From Bacteroidales bacterium (GTDB taxonomy: Bacteria; Bacteroidota; Bacteroidia; Bacteroidales; P3), in the NCBI GenBank assembly GCA_024400415.1, contig JAKSMS010000009.1:1-50992 (forward strand): DNA of 50,992 nt, in the 5' to 3' direction. The position numbers and the translations under genes are program-made. This document shows positions 25,261-33,476 of this stretch, in pieces (the first letter of the stretch is position 1; each line of letters starts with the position of its first letter). Below the pieces are notes generated by a model. That model searched no databases. It worked only from the letters and a program-made list of their open reading frames with translations, and was not told the origin of the DNA.

Positions 25261-27171
25261 TTATTTATCCATTGTCATTAAGAACTCTTCATTGCTGCGG
25301 GTGTGGCTCATATGCTTGAGCAGGTAGTCCATAGCCTCGTTGGAAGTCATGTCGCCCATCACGCTGCGCAGCACCTCTATGCGGCCTATCAGCGAAGGAT
25401 TCAACAGCAGATCCTCGCGACGGGTGCTCGAAGACACCAGGTCGATAGCTGGATAAATGCGCTTGTTGGCCAGCTTTCTGTCCAACTGCAGCTCCATGTT
25501 GCCCGTACCCTTGAACTCCTCAAAGATCACATCGTCCATCTTGCTGCCCGTTTCTGTCAGGGCTGTGGCGATGATGGTGAGTGATCCGCCGTTTTCGATA
25601 TTGCGGGCAGCTCCAAAGAATCGCTTAGGCTTCTGCAAGGCATTGGCCTCCACACCGCCGCTCAGCACCTTGCCAGATGCTGGTTGCACAGTATTATAGG
25701 CTCTTGCCAGTCGTGTGATTGAGTCAAGCACGATCACCACGTCGTGGCCGCATTCGGTCATGCGCTTAGCCTTTTCTAACACGATGTTGGCAATTCTCAC
25801 ATGGCGTTCAGCCGGCTCGTCAAAGGTAGAGGCTATCACCTCGGCATTAACGCTGCGCTGCATATCGGTAACCTCCTCTGGGCGCTCGTCGATCAGCAGC
25901 ACCATCAGGTACACCTCTGGATGGTTGTAGGAAATAGCATTAGCCACCTCTTTCAGCAGCGTGGTCTTACCTGTCTTGGGCTGAGCCACGATCAATCCGC
26001 GCTGACCCTTTCCTATAGGGGTAAACATATCTATGATGCGAGTCGACATTGTGGCCGACTTACCGCCTGTAATATTGAATTTCTCTTGAGGAAAGAGCGG
26101 AACCAGCGATTCGAAAGGCACACGGTCGCGTACCTGATCGGGAGTAAGGCCGTTAATCAGCTCAATCTTCACCATGGGGAACATCTTCTCTTGCTCCTTA
26201 GGCGGACGTATCGTGCCACTGACCGTATCGCCAGTCTTGAGTCCGAAGAATTTGATCTGCGATGGAGAGATATAGATATCGTCGGGCGAACTCAGATAAT
26301 TGTAGTCCGACGACCTCAGGTAGCCGTGGCCTTCGGCCATAATCTCCAGCACGCCCTCTGCCCTCAGCATACCCTCTACTTCAAAAGCAAACGGGGCGCG
26401 CTTGACAGGCTGCTCGGCTGCAGGTGCTGGGGTCTGAACAGCTTCAGCTGCTGCTTCTGGGCGTTGCTCTGACTCTTGCTCGGCAGCAGGCTTAGGAGCC
26501 GGCTGCGCAGCCTCGGCATTCATCTTTCTGCCCATCACCTTCTTAGCGCCGCTTCTAGTCTCTATCTTCTTACGCTCCGTAGGCTTTTTCTCAGGTTCGG
26601 CGGGTTCCTCCTTCTGTTCCTCCACGACTGCCTCAGGCACTACCTGCTGCTCAGAAGCCACCTTCTTGGGGCGGCCGCGCTTCTTCTTAGGCTGATCCGT
26701 AACGGGTGCTTCCACTTTTTCCTGAGCGTCTGCAGGTTCAGACTTACCCTCTTCCACGTCAGTCGGACGGATGCGCTTCAACTGAACCAGTTCTGGCAGC
26801 TCAGGTATTACAGGAATCTCCACATCGCTGATGCTGAATGGCTTCTCATCAGTGGCGGATGCTTTTTCAAGTTTTGATTCCTGTTTAGACTCCTTTTGTT
26901 CATCTTTCTTGAATTTATGGACGCTCGGATTCTTTACCGACGATTCAGCCAGCAGTTGCGGCTTCATACGTGCGCGCTTCTTGCGAGGGGCCTGCTGGGA
27001 CTCAGCCGTAGAATCTGCACCCACAACCTGAGGATCTTTTGCCTGAAGGTCTAGAATTTTATAGATCAGCTCTTGTTTTTCTTGCCTTTTGGCATGAGAA
27101 ATGCCGAGTTCCTCGGCCAAAGTAATTAGTTCGATATGTGCTTTCGACTCTAATTCAGTTTTACTATACAT
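25261..27171 (-). CDS. rho: Transcription termination factor Rho with long disordered insert
   Basis: 636 residues against about 419 in E. coli. Residues 1-45 form the N-terminal helical domain. About 48-262 is a low-complexity insert rich in K, E, P, A and Q, including an AT-hook-like KKRGRPKK (163-170). The RNA-binding cold-shock-type domain follows (263-340, [22 protein letters not shown]), then the RecA-like ATPase with Walker A QPKTGKTT (397-404), Walker [17 protein letters not shown] and the Q/R-loop region. It is a hexameric helicase that ends transcription. In Bacteroides thetaiotaomicron a similar disordered region is known to drive condensate formation and gut fitness. It has its own promoter. 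Confidence 0.97.
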   Translation of the reverse strand: MYSKTELESKAHIELITLAEELGISHAKRQEKQELIYKILDLQAKDPQVVGADSTAESQQAPRKKRARMKPQLLAESSVKNPSVHKFKKDEQKESKQESKLEKASATDEKPFSISDVEIPVIPELPELVQLKRIRPTDVEEGKSEPADAQEKVEAPVTDQPKKKRGRPKKVASEQQVVPEAVVEEQKEEPAEPEKKPTERKKIETRSGAKKVMGRKMNAEAAQPAPKPAAEQESEQRPEAAAEAVQTPAPAAEQPVKRAPFAFEVEGMLRAEGVLEIMAEGHGYLRSSDYNYLSSPDDIYISPSQIKFFGLKTGDTVSGTIRPPKEQEKMFPMVKIELINGLTPDQVRDRVPFESLVPLFPQEKFNITGGKSATMSTRIIDMFTPIGKGQRGLIVAQPKTGKTTLLKEVANAISYNHPEVYLMVLLIDERPEEVTDMQRSVNAEVIASTFDEPAERHVRIANIVLEKAKRMTECGHDVVIVLDSITRLARAYNTVQPASGKVLSGGVEANALQKPKRFFGAARNIENGGSLTIIATALTETGSKMDDVIFEEFKGTGNMELQLDRKLANKRIYPAIDLVSSSTRREDLLLNPSLIGRIEVLRSVMGDMTSNEAMDYLLKHMSHTRSNEEFLMTMDK

Positions 27172-27283
27172 AGAATATAGATAGGTTAGTATTAGTTTTT
27201 TTCAATTATCAATACGGGAATATCATTTGAATCCTGCAAAAACACAGACACTTAGATCATTTTCAACCTTTCAAATGACTCCA

Positions 27284-27315
27284 CAAAGATAGCAAAAAAA
27301 ATAAAATCTCGCAAA
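27284..27315 (-). promoter_or_regulatory. Promoter of rho-ltaE
   Basis: On the minus strand TTTG (27315-27312), 20 bp, then TATCTTTG (27291-27284), an exact match to the Bacteroidetes pattern. The leader to the rho ATG at 27171 is about 105 nt, long enough for autoregulation, though no element is recognised. Confidence 0.65.
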
Positions 27316-27352
27316 AAAAACAAAAAAAAATTATCCCCACCAATATTTTTTG

Positions 27353-27360
27353 TAACTTTG
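27353..27360 (+). promoter_or_regulatory. -7 box of the PatB-type aminotransferase gene
   Basis: TAACTTTG, an exact TAnnTTTG, 83 bp before the chosen ATG at 27443. No clear -33 element; the promoter diverges from the rho promoter 60 bp away. Confidence 0.45.
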
Positions 27361-27442
27361 CAATACCGATTTGCCAAATCAGCAAGGCACATCAGCATAT
27401 AAACCTCTATACCACAAATACAAAAAAAACAATATAGATAAT

Positions 27443-28609
27443 ATGGAGAAATACAACTTTGACGAGATTATCGACCGCAAAGGAACTTCCTGCGTGAAAC
27501 ACGACGGCATGCTGCCAGACTATGGCCGCGACGACCTCCTTCCCATGTGGGTGGCCGACATGGACTGGCGAAGCCCCGACTTCGTTATGGAAGCCATCCG
27601 CCAACGCTGCCAGCACGAGGTACTAGGCTACGCCATCCCATCCCAGGGCTATTGGGACACGATGCAAGGCTGGCTTCGCCATCGCTACAGCATCGATGCT
27701 CATCAAGAAGAACTCCACTTCATACCAGGCATTGTTGCCGGCATAGCCTTCGCCATCCAGGCATTCACCCAGCCCGGCGACCGGATACTGGTCATGAACC
27801 CCGTTTACCCGACATTCCTCCATCTCCCCGAAGGCAGCCGCCGTCCGCTATCCTGCAGCTGCCTCAAAGTCAAAGACGGCCGCTTTGCCATCGACTTCGA
27901 CGACCTCGACTCCAAAGCCGAAGGCTGCCGCATGATGATACTCTCCAATCCTCACAATCCTGGCGGCACGGTCTGGAGCCGCGACGACCTCGCCCGAATC
28001 GCAGAAATCTGCCAACGCCGACACCTCCTCGTGATAGCCGACGAGATCCACGCCGACCTTACGCTCCCTGCCCACCAGCACGTGTCCTACTCCACCGTAA
28101 GTCCTGCAGCACTCAGCCACTCCATCACCTTCATAGCGCCAAGCAAGACCTTCAACATTGCCGGACTAGGAAGCAGCATCAGCTATATCCACAACCCACA
28201 AATCAGAGACACCTTCCACAACTACCTCAACACCTTCGAGGTGGCAAATGGCAACATCTTTGCCTACGTAGGGGCCGAGGCCGCCTTCCGCCATGGTGAA
28301 GAATGGCTCAGCCAGATGCTCCGCTACCTGCAAGGCAACATTGACTATCTGCGTCATTGGCTTGATGCACATCCCCAGATACAGGGCATCCTTCCGCAAG
28401 CCTCCTATCTAGCATGGCTCGATTTCAGCGCCTTAGGATTCAGCCACCAAGAACTGCGAGACCGCTTCATCAACCGTGGCCGCGTAGCCCTCAACGACGG
28501 CACCAACTTCGGAGGCGCCGACTACGAGTGCTGCTTCCGCATCAACCTAGGATGTCCGCGCACCACCCTCCAAGAAGCACTCTCTCGCATCGAAGCCTCA
28601 ATCAGCTAG
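27443..28609 (+). CDS. PatB/MalY-type PLP aminotransferase, probable C-S lyase
   Basis: 388 residues from the ATG at 27443. The upstream in-frame ATG at 27371 lies 11 bp after the -7 box and would add 24 unlike residues. YNFDEIIDRKGTSCVKHD, LPMWVADMDW, HPGI-type segment FIPGIVAGIAFAI, NPHNPGG, ADEIHADL and the PLP lysine K235 in APSKTFNIAGL mark the MalY/PatB group of fold-type I enzymes. These are often cystathionine beta-lyases that split C-S bonds, releasing homocysteine or H2S; some are true aminotransferases. It is a single-gene unit. Its stop overlaps the stop of the small minus-strand gene in a shared CTAG. Confidence 0.9.
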   Translation: MEKYNFDEIIDRKGTSCVKHDGMLPDYGRDDLLPMWVADMDWRSPDFVMEAIRQRCQHEVLGYAIPSQGYWDTMQGWLRHRYSIDAHQEELHFIPGIVAGIAFAIQAFTQPGDRILVMNPVYPTFLHLPEGSRRPLSCSCLKVKDGRFAIDFDDLDSKAEGCRMMILSNPHNPGGTVWSRDDLARIAEICQRRHLLVIADEIHADLTLPAHQHVSYSTVSPAALSHSITFIAPSKTFNIAGLGSSISYIHNPQIRDTFHNYLNTFEVANGNIFAYVGAEAAFRHGEEWLSQMLRYLQGNIDYLRHWLDAHPQIQGILPQASYLAWLDFSALGFSHQELRDRFINRGRVALNDGTNFGGADYECCFRINLGCPRTTLQEALSRIEASIS

Positions 28610-28740
28610 AGGCCCTTGGTGCGGCTGGAATTGTGGGTGATAGACTGGGAGATGTAGAATCTGCCCTTGCGCTTGCGTCCGGTCACTGCGCCGATCTTTC
28701 CCTGGTAGGAACCGAAATGTCCGTTGTTGATATGTGCCAT
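28606..28740 (-). CDS. 44-residue basic small protein, DUF6266-like N-terminal motif
   Basis: An open frame of 44 codons from the ATG at 28740 to TAG at 28606. The protein begins MAHINNGHFGSYQGKIGAV and continues TGRKRKGRFYISQSITHNSS; it is basic and glycine-rich. The pattern NG-x-FG-x(3)-GK-x-G-x-V-x-G-x(3-4)-G is like the N-terminus of DUF6266 proteins, which are several times longer, so this is either a true small relative or a truncated remnant. The coding look is good: no rare gaps and a clean start. Its stop overlaps the aminotransferase stop by 4 bp. A short hairpin lies 13-31 bp upstream of the ATG. Function unknown. Confidence 0.6.
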   Translation of the reverse strand: MAHINNGHFGSYQGKIGAVTGRKRKGRFYISQSITHNSSRTKGL

Positions 28741-28752
28741 TTTGTTGAAACG

Positions 28753-28771
28753 CCGCTTTTCCGAAAAGCGG
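28753..28771. repeat. Hairpin just upstream of the 44-codon gene
   Basis: A 19-bp palindrome with arms CCGCTTTT and AAAAGCGG around a 3-nt centre. It would lie in the 5' leader of the small gene. No T tract follows on either strand, so it is unlikely to be a terminator. Confidence 0.6.
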
Positions 28772-28828
28772 GAGAAACGTTAAAGTGTTTGTTTTTTTGA
28801 GCGCTCTCCTTTTGCAGGATTTCGGCTA

Positions 28829-28836
28829 CAAAATTA
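28829..28836 (-). promoter_or_regulatory. Possible -7 box for the 44-codon gene
   Basis: TAATTTTG on the minus strand, an exact TAnnTTTG, about 90 bp before the ATG at 28740. No -33 TTG is found at the right distance, so this is weak. Confidence 0.3.
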
Positions 28837-28990
28837 CACATAATCCCCCATACCCTATCCACCTCTGTCCGTTTGCGTCCGTTTGCGTTCCGCCGTATAC
28901 CGGTAGAGGTCCTGCAGCCACCCGCATCGTTGGACACAGATGCCCTGCCGGCATGGTACAGACGGCGCTTTTTGGACCATAGTCCCGAGA

Positions 28991-29012
28991 GATTGGCTGT
29001 GCACAGCCAATC
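28991..29012. repeat. 22-bp perfect palindrome
   Basis: GATTGGCTGTG followed directly by its reverse complement. It has no loop, so as DNA it could be a dimeric protein site; as RNA a short hairpin. Confidence 0.8.
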
Positions 29013-29093
29013 AACATGCTGACCGATAGAAGGATGCATTATCCAACAATCTGCAGCGAACACATTTTGAGGTAGTTGTAGGCATGTTCTTCG

Positions 29094-29110
29094 GCATCCC
29101 TTCGGGATGC
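29094..29110. repeat. REP-like hairpin
   Basis: GCATCCC, TTC, GGGATGC: a 7-bp GC-rich stem with a 3-nt loop in noncoding DNA, the form of a REP element. No Y1 transposase (RAYT) gene is in the window. Multiplicity in the genome cannot be seen here. Confidence 0.45.
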
Positions 29111-29203
29111 TTGGGGATTTCTCGCGCCCTATAGGTCCGAAGGATAGGCTGGCCCATGCCGGAGGAGCCGCCTAGGAGTCCCGAGAGAGAAATCTGAGGA
29201 AAC

Positions 29204-29721
29204 GTCATATGTCATACGTCATATGACACCCCACTTTGCATATACCCGCCAACACCTCCACTTCTCGAGACAAAGAGCAGAACCGTTTAGAAGTTATATT
29301 TTATTTTTTATATTATATAATTATATATATAAATTTAATATTAAATATAATATATCGCGATATACGCGATATATATATAATTATTAATTAACAAATTAAA
29401 TAAATAAATATAAATAATATATTTAAGGACAAATTAGAGGCAGGCAGATCGGAGTCGGGCTGCAGGAAGGTGCAAGTGCAAACGTAGCGTCATATGACGT
29501 ATGACATATGACATTTGAGGTCAGGTGCAAGTGCAAGCGAAGCGTCATATGACGTATGACATATGACATTTTGGGAAATGCAAGTCCCCGGCAAGTACTG
29601 GGCAGCGTCATACGTCATATGTCATATGACACCCCATTTCGCATACACCCGCCACCACACTCCTCGAGACACAGATCAGCATGCAGTCAGAGAAACCGTC
29701 ATATGTCAACCGTCATATGAC
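29204..29721. repeat. Five copies of a 24-bp GTCATATG-based element
   Basis: Copies lie at 29204-29227, 29489-29512, 29544-29567, 29607-29630 and 29698-29721, all exactly 24 bp. The unit is GTCATATGAC + GTATGAC + ATATGAC. Copies 2 and 3 are identical; copy 1 is their perfect reverse complement; copies 4 and 5 are variants in copy 1 orientation. Copies 2 and 3 belong to a 55-bp direct duplication (from 29468 and 29523). Copies 1 and 4 share about 50 bp of similar 3' flank (CACCCCA...CTCGAGACA), so longer segments were duplicated around the AT island. Confidence 0.9.
29294..29426. other. 133-bp AT island with a CGCG inverted repeat
   Basis: Only nine of 133 bases are G or C. Eight of them form two CGCG blocks in a perfect 10-bp inverted repeat (ATATATCGCG at 29350-29359 and CGCGATATAT at 29365-29374) with a 5-bp centre. 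Such DNA would melt very easily. No DnaA-box cluster is visible beside it. Confidence 0.85.
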
Positions 29722-29791
29722 GCTGCCAGAAACATAGCCTTGTCTGCCGAGCTCAGCATTATATAGCTGCGCCACCTCCTCGCGAACTCTC

Positions 29792-29923
29792 CTACTTGTC
29801 TATCTGTCGCCCGTTCCCTTTCGGAGTCTTGCTGAGGGCGGCGTCCTCATCGTTCAGGCGCTGCAGCTCGGCGCGAGGGGAGTTTCTTTTCAGTTTTTTC
29901 GAGGTTTCGAGGGGTTCGTTTTT
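29792..29923 (-). pseudogene. Possible C-terminal gene remnant
   Basis: A minus-strand frame of 43 codons, stop to stop, reads ...SKKLKRNSPRAELQRLNDED then AALSKTPKGNGRQIDK and ends in TAG at 29792. The end looks like a genuine charged protein C-terminus, but no ATG opens it and a TAA lies just upstream. I read it as a remnant of a lost gene. No family recognised. Confidence 0.25.
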
Positions 29924-29953
29924 TTAGGGGACGGGTATTCGGTGTTGGCGGAT

Positions 29954-30739
29954 TTATTTGATGCCGCGTGCTGACTTGATCTGCTCGTAGGCTTCGTTGA
30001 TTTGGCGGAATTGGGCTTCGGCATTGGCCTTGATATCTTCTCCCATCTGAGCGACTTTGTCGGGATGATACTTCATGGCTAGTCTGCGATATGCCTTCTT
30101 CACCTCTTCGTCTGTGGCTGTTGGAGCTATGCCTAGAATCTTGTAGGGATCAGCATGGTATGTAGAACGCGACTGACGTCCGGACGACTGATAGCTGCCG
30201 CTGTAGCTTCGTCCTGCATATCTTGCATACATGGAGGCGAAATCATTGGCGTTGATGCCCAGGTGGTTTGAAATGGTCCGGATCATCAACTCTTCTTGCT
30301 TGGAAAACACATTGTCGGCGCTGGCTATGCCAAAGAGGAACTCCATCATGTGGTAGCGGGTGGTATAGTCGGTATTGACCTTGATCTGCAAGCACACGTC
30401 GACGATTGGGATATCTTGCTTGACTATCTCTCGCAAGGACAGCAGCAGCTGCTTTGCGCGTGTTTCGCCATAGTTGTGCAGCAAGAACTTCTTCACGTAA
30501 TCCAGTTCGGCTCTTGACACGTTGCCATCTGCCTTCATTACGGCTGCAATCAGCACTAGGAGTGCTGCGTTGATGTCGGCCTGGGTGCCTGTATTGGTGT
30601 AGCGGCCGTTGACCCGATGGGGTGCTTCTGCTTTGGTGGCGCCTTCGAAGATGCCGCCTATCATCCAGCCTAGTATGCCGCCGATGGGACCGCCGCATGC
30701 CCAGCCTATTCCTGCCAAAATGAATTTTCCTAATGACAT
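29954..30739 (-). CDS. TerB-like and J-domain protein (DjlA-like)
   Basis: 261 residues. A glycine-rich hydrophobic N-terminus (6-32) may insert in the membrane. Residues 54-175 are a TerB-like helical domain ([31 protein letters not shown]). The J domain is C-terminal (197-261, [21 protein letters not shown]) with HPD at 225-227, the DnaK-stimulating motif. This layout matches DjlA-type membrane co-chaperones. It is the last gene of the trxA operon, 9 bp after the GH3 fusion gene. Client unknown; chaperone recruitment at the membrane is the inferred role. Confidence 0.9.
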   Translation of the reverse strand: MSLGKFILAGIGWACGGPIGGILGWMIGGIFEGATKAEAPHRVNGRYTNTGTQADINAALLVLIAAVMKADGNVSRAELDYVKKFLLHNYGETRAKQLLLSLREIVKQDIPIVDVCLQIKVNTDYTTRYHMMEFLFGIASADNVFSKQEELMIRTISNHLGINANDFASMYARYAGRSYSGSYQSSGRQSRSTYHADPYKILGIAPTATDEEVKKAYRRLAMKYHPDKVAQMGEDIKANAEAQFRQINEAYEQIKSARGIK

Positions 30740-30748
30740 AATGCTGGC

Positions 30749-33451
30749 TTATTTGGGGATATTGAGAAATGACTTGTAGATGAGGCTCTGAATGTCGGTA
30801 CGGATATTCATCTTGGCCAGCTTGTTGGGACTGGACTTAGGATATACTCTATTGGATAGGAAGATATATACGAGGTCGTAGTCTGGGTCTACCCACACCA
30901 TGGTACCTGTAAATCCGGTATGGCCATAGCTGCTTTGGCTGGCTTCGGGGGCGATATGGGTGCTCTTGGAAGAGATGAACGGCTTGTCGTATCCTAGTGC
31001 CCGCCTGTTGCCATACTTGGTATAGTAGCGGCAGTTGAAGGTGTCGATCACGGCCTTGGACAGGTATTGCTGACCGCCGAACATGCCGTCGGACAGCATC
31101 AAGGAATAGAGTTTGTAGATGTCTTCGGCGGTAGAGAATAGTCCGGCATGGCCGCTAACTCCGCCCATTGCGTCGGCATTCTGGTCGTGTACGGTGCCAT
31201 GAACGAGTCTATGGCGGTAGGTCTCGTCGCGCTCGGTTGGCGCTATGCTGTCTATGGAGAATCCATGCTGGAGCGGGTTGAATGCTGTATGGTTCATTCC
31301 CATAGGTCCGTAGAAGTGCTGCTGCATGAAGATGTCGAGGCTCTGCCCGCTGACATGCTCCACCATGTCGGCCAGGAGTATGAATCCGAAGTCGCTATAG
31401 AGATAGGTATGCTTGTCGGTACGCTCGCTCTTGGCAATCTGGTCTAGGATATACTGGCGAGGGTTTGCCTCGTGCTGTGCCTGAAGATAGTAGTTATCGA
31501 ATGCCTTGAGTCTGGCTATATGGCTAAGGGCTTCGCGGATGGTGATATGCTTCTTGTTGGTCTTCTTGAGGTATGGGAGATACTGCGACAGTGGGTCGTC
31601 GAGCTTGATCTTGCCAGCATCAACAAGCTTCATGACGGCGAAGGTGGTGGCCGTAACCTTGGTAAGGGATGCTAGGTCGTAGATCGTATTGAGCTCCACG
31701 GGGAGTGATTCCACGTCGTAGGTCTGCCGGCCATAAGCGCGGTTGTATACAATCTTTCCGCCCTTGGCGACGAGGATTCTGCATCCTGGATATGCCTGTT
31801 TCTCAATGCCGAGAAGGGCAATAGAGTCGATGGCGCGGAAGCAGTTGCTATCCATTCCGGCCAAGGCCACAAGTTCGTAAGGATGTGGTGTGGGAGGCAT
31901 CATGTCTATTTCGGTTCCAGCCATATAGCCGGCAGCCGTCACCGGAAGGGTGCCTTTGAATGGATAGCGGCCAGTCACTAGCGAGTCGATGGCGCGACGC
32001 ACTACGGGAATGTCTTCATAACCTATGATGACGGTATTGTTATGCGCTATGCTGGCAGGAATCTTGTATGGAGTGGTGCAGAACACCTCGGCAGGAGCGC
32101 CGGGCTTCCACTTCTGGGCATTGAGAATGGTCACGCCACGGAGCGCCACTTCGAAGGCGAGGCTGTCGCAGCGATTCCAATCTTCTTCAGAAGGCAGCTG
32201 GAGGCTTGCTAGGTCGAGGTGGTTGAGTCCGCATTCGTATTTGGCCTTCAGCACGCGGCGGCAATGTTCGGCTATCTCGCTTCTGAGTGCCGGGTCGCCT
32301 TCGGCCGTCTTGCAGATCAGATCTATGCTTTTTGCCACATCTGGAGACAGGATGATAAGGTCGTTGCCGGCTCTCAAGGCTTGAAGTTCTGCATTGCCGT
32401 CTTTGTAGTACTTGGTAACGCCCTTCATGTCAATGCCGTCGGTAATTATCAAGCCGTTAAAACCCATCTTGCGTCTCAGCAGCTGATTCACGATAGGCTC
32501 TGACAGCGACGATGGCTGGTGAGGAGTATTGTCTAAAGCATTGATCTGGAGATGGGCTACCATCACGCTTCCCACTCCGGCTTCAAACATCTTACGGAAA
32601 GGATGCAGGTCGACAGAATCTATGTATTCCAAGGTATGGTTGATTACGGGAAGGTCTTCATGACTGTCCACGTCGGTGTCGCCATGTCCTGGAAAATGCT
32701 TAGCACAGGCTATCACACCTTCAGACTGCATGCCCCTCATATACATGATGCCCTTGCGGCTTACGCGTTCGGGCACTTCGCCAAAGGACCTTATTCCGAT
32801 AACGGGATTCTTAGGATTGCTGTTGAGGTCGACAACTGGGGCGAAGTTGATATGGATGCCCATCTTTTTGCACTGGATGCCAATCTCTTTACCCACTTGA
32901 TAGATGAGGGTGTCGTCTTCAGGTGCAAGGGCGCCCATCAGCATTTGATGAGGAAAGCTGTAGCAGTCTTTCAGCCTCATGCCAAGTCCCCATTCGCCAT
33001 CGATGCACACCAGCAGCGGGAATGGAGAGACTTGCTGATACTGCTTGATCTGCGGGAGGGTATTGGCTGCTGTTCCCACGAAGAAGCACACGCCGCCGAC
33101 CTCGTTGTCTCGAATCAGGCGCTCAAACTGGCGCTGCTGCTTGGCATTCATGTTGAGGGGGACACGCAGCACCATCAGCTGGCCAACCTGCTGGCGCAGC
33201 GACATCTTTGCCATTACCGAATCAGCCCATTTCCCAGCAGCATCGACATCAAACCATTTTCCTAACTCGCTGCCTTGTTCAATTGTTTCGGCCTTAACAA
33301 CGCGGGGCACAGCCTTTGAATGCTTGAGCTGGGCATTTTTCTTGTGGTGGCTGTGGTGGTGCTGTGCGCTCACCATTGCAGGTGACAGATAGAATGCAGC
33401 GCAGATGCCTAGCAGTAACGCTTTTCGTGCCAAGGGGCGGAGATTTAACAT
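30749..33451 (-). CDS. GH3 beta-N-acetylhexosaminidase fused to a serine hydrolase
   Basis: 900 residues. Signal peptide (1-29, ending VSAQ) and a His-rich stretch, then a GH3 domain of NagZ type (about 70-420): KHFPGHGDTDVDSH (251-264) contains the His-Asp acid/base dyad, and IITDGIDMKGV gives the nucleophile D338. The C-terminal half (about 530-895) is a class C beta-lactamase-like fold with SLTK (595-598), YSD (685-687) and a HTG motif. NagZ-type GH3 enzymes cut GlcNAc from peptidoglycan fragments and the serine hydrolase could act on stem peptides. The fusion is known in Bacteroidetes. It follows coaE by 25 bp. Periplasmic muropeptide recycling is inferred. Confidence 0.92.
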   Translation of the reverse strand: MLNLRPLARKALLLGICAAFYLSPAMVSAQHHHSHHKKNAQLKHSKAVPRVVKAETIEQGSELGKWFDVDAAGKWADSVMAKMSLRQQVGQLMVLRVPLNMNAKQQRQFERLIRDNEVGGVCFFVGTAANTLPQIKQYQQVSPFPLLVCIDGEWGLGMRLKDCYSFPHQMLMGALAPEDDTLIYQVGKEIGIQCKKMGIHINFAPVVDLNSNPKNPVIGIRSFGEVPERVSRKGIMYMRGMQSEGVIACAKHFPGHGDTDVDSHEDLPVINHTLEYIDSVDLHPFRKMFEAGVGSVMVAHLQINALDNTPHQPSSLSEPIVNQLLRRKMGFNGLIITDGIDMKGVTKYYKDGNAELQALRAGNDLIILSPDVAKSIDLICKTAEGDPALRSEIAEHCRRVLKAKYECGLNHLDLASLQLPSEEDWNRCDSLAFEVALRGVTILNAQKWKPGAPAEVFCTTPYKIPASIAHNNTVIIGYEDIPVVRRAIDSLVTGRYPFKGTLPVTAAGYMAGTEIDMMPPTPHPYELVALAGMDSNCFRAIDSIALLGIEKQAYPGCRILVAKGGKIVYNRAYGRQTYDVESLPVELNTIYDLASLTKVTATTFAVMKLVDAGKIKLDDPLSQYLPYLKKTNKKHITIREALSHIARLKAFDNYYLQAQHEANPRQYILDQIAKSERTDKHTYLYSDFGFILLADMVEHVSGQSLDIFMQQHFYGPMGMNHTAFNPLQHGFSIDSIAPTERDETYRHRLVHGTVHDQNADAMGGVSGHAGLFSTAEDIYKLYSLMLSDGMFGGQQYLSKAVIDTFNCRYYTKYGNRRALGYDKPFISSKSTHIAPEASQSSYGHTGFTGTMVWVDPDYDLVYIFLSNRVYPKSSPNKLAKMNIRTDIQSLIYKSFLNIPK

Positions 33452-33476
33452 ATTAAAGATGTGATTATATTAGTAA

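Larger units (their letters stand above)
28837..29953. other. Long noncoding block with repeats and palindromes
   Basis: About 1.1 kb with no convincing complete gene, in a window otherwise tightly coded. It contains a 22-bp palindrome (28991-29012), a REP-like hairpin (29094-29110), five 24-bp repeat units (29204-29721), an AT island (29294-29426) and a short open frame that may be a gene remnant (29792-29923). AGTCCCGAGAGA occurs twice (28981 and 29178). Composition shifts sharply along it. It may be a decayed mobile or acquired segment. Confidence 0.7.

Noticed and set aside
27331-27339. DnaA-box-like TTATCCCCA
   Set aside because: A single near-match between rho and the aminotransferase gene; no cluster.
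29294-29426. Replication origin
   Set aside because: The AT island alone is not enough: no cluster of DnaA boxes (TTATCCACA) beside it and no origin-linked genes.
29423-29611. 62-codon minus-strand frame through the 24-bp repeats
   Set aside because: Its repeated SYVIRHMT-like text comes only from translating the repeats; no sign of selection for protein.
29204-29721. CRISPR array
   Set aside because: The 24-bp units vary in orientation, spacing is irregular (285, 55, 63 and 91 bp start to start) and no cas genes are present.
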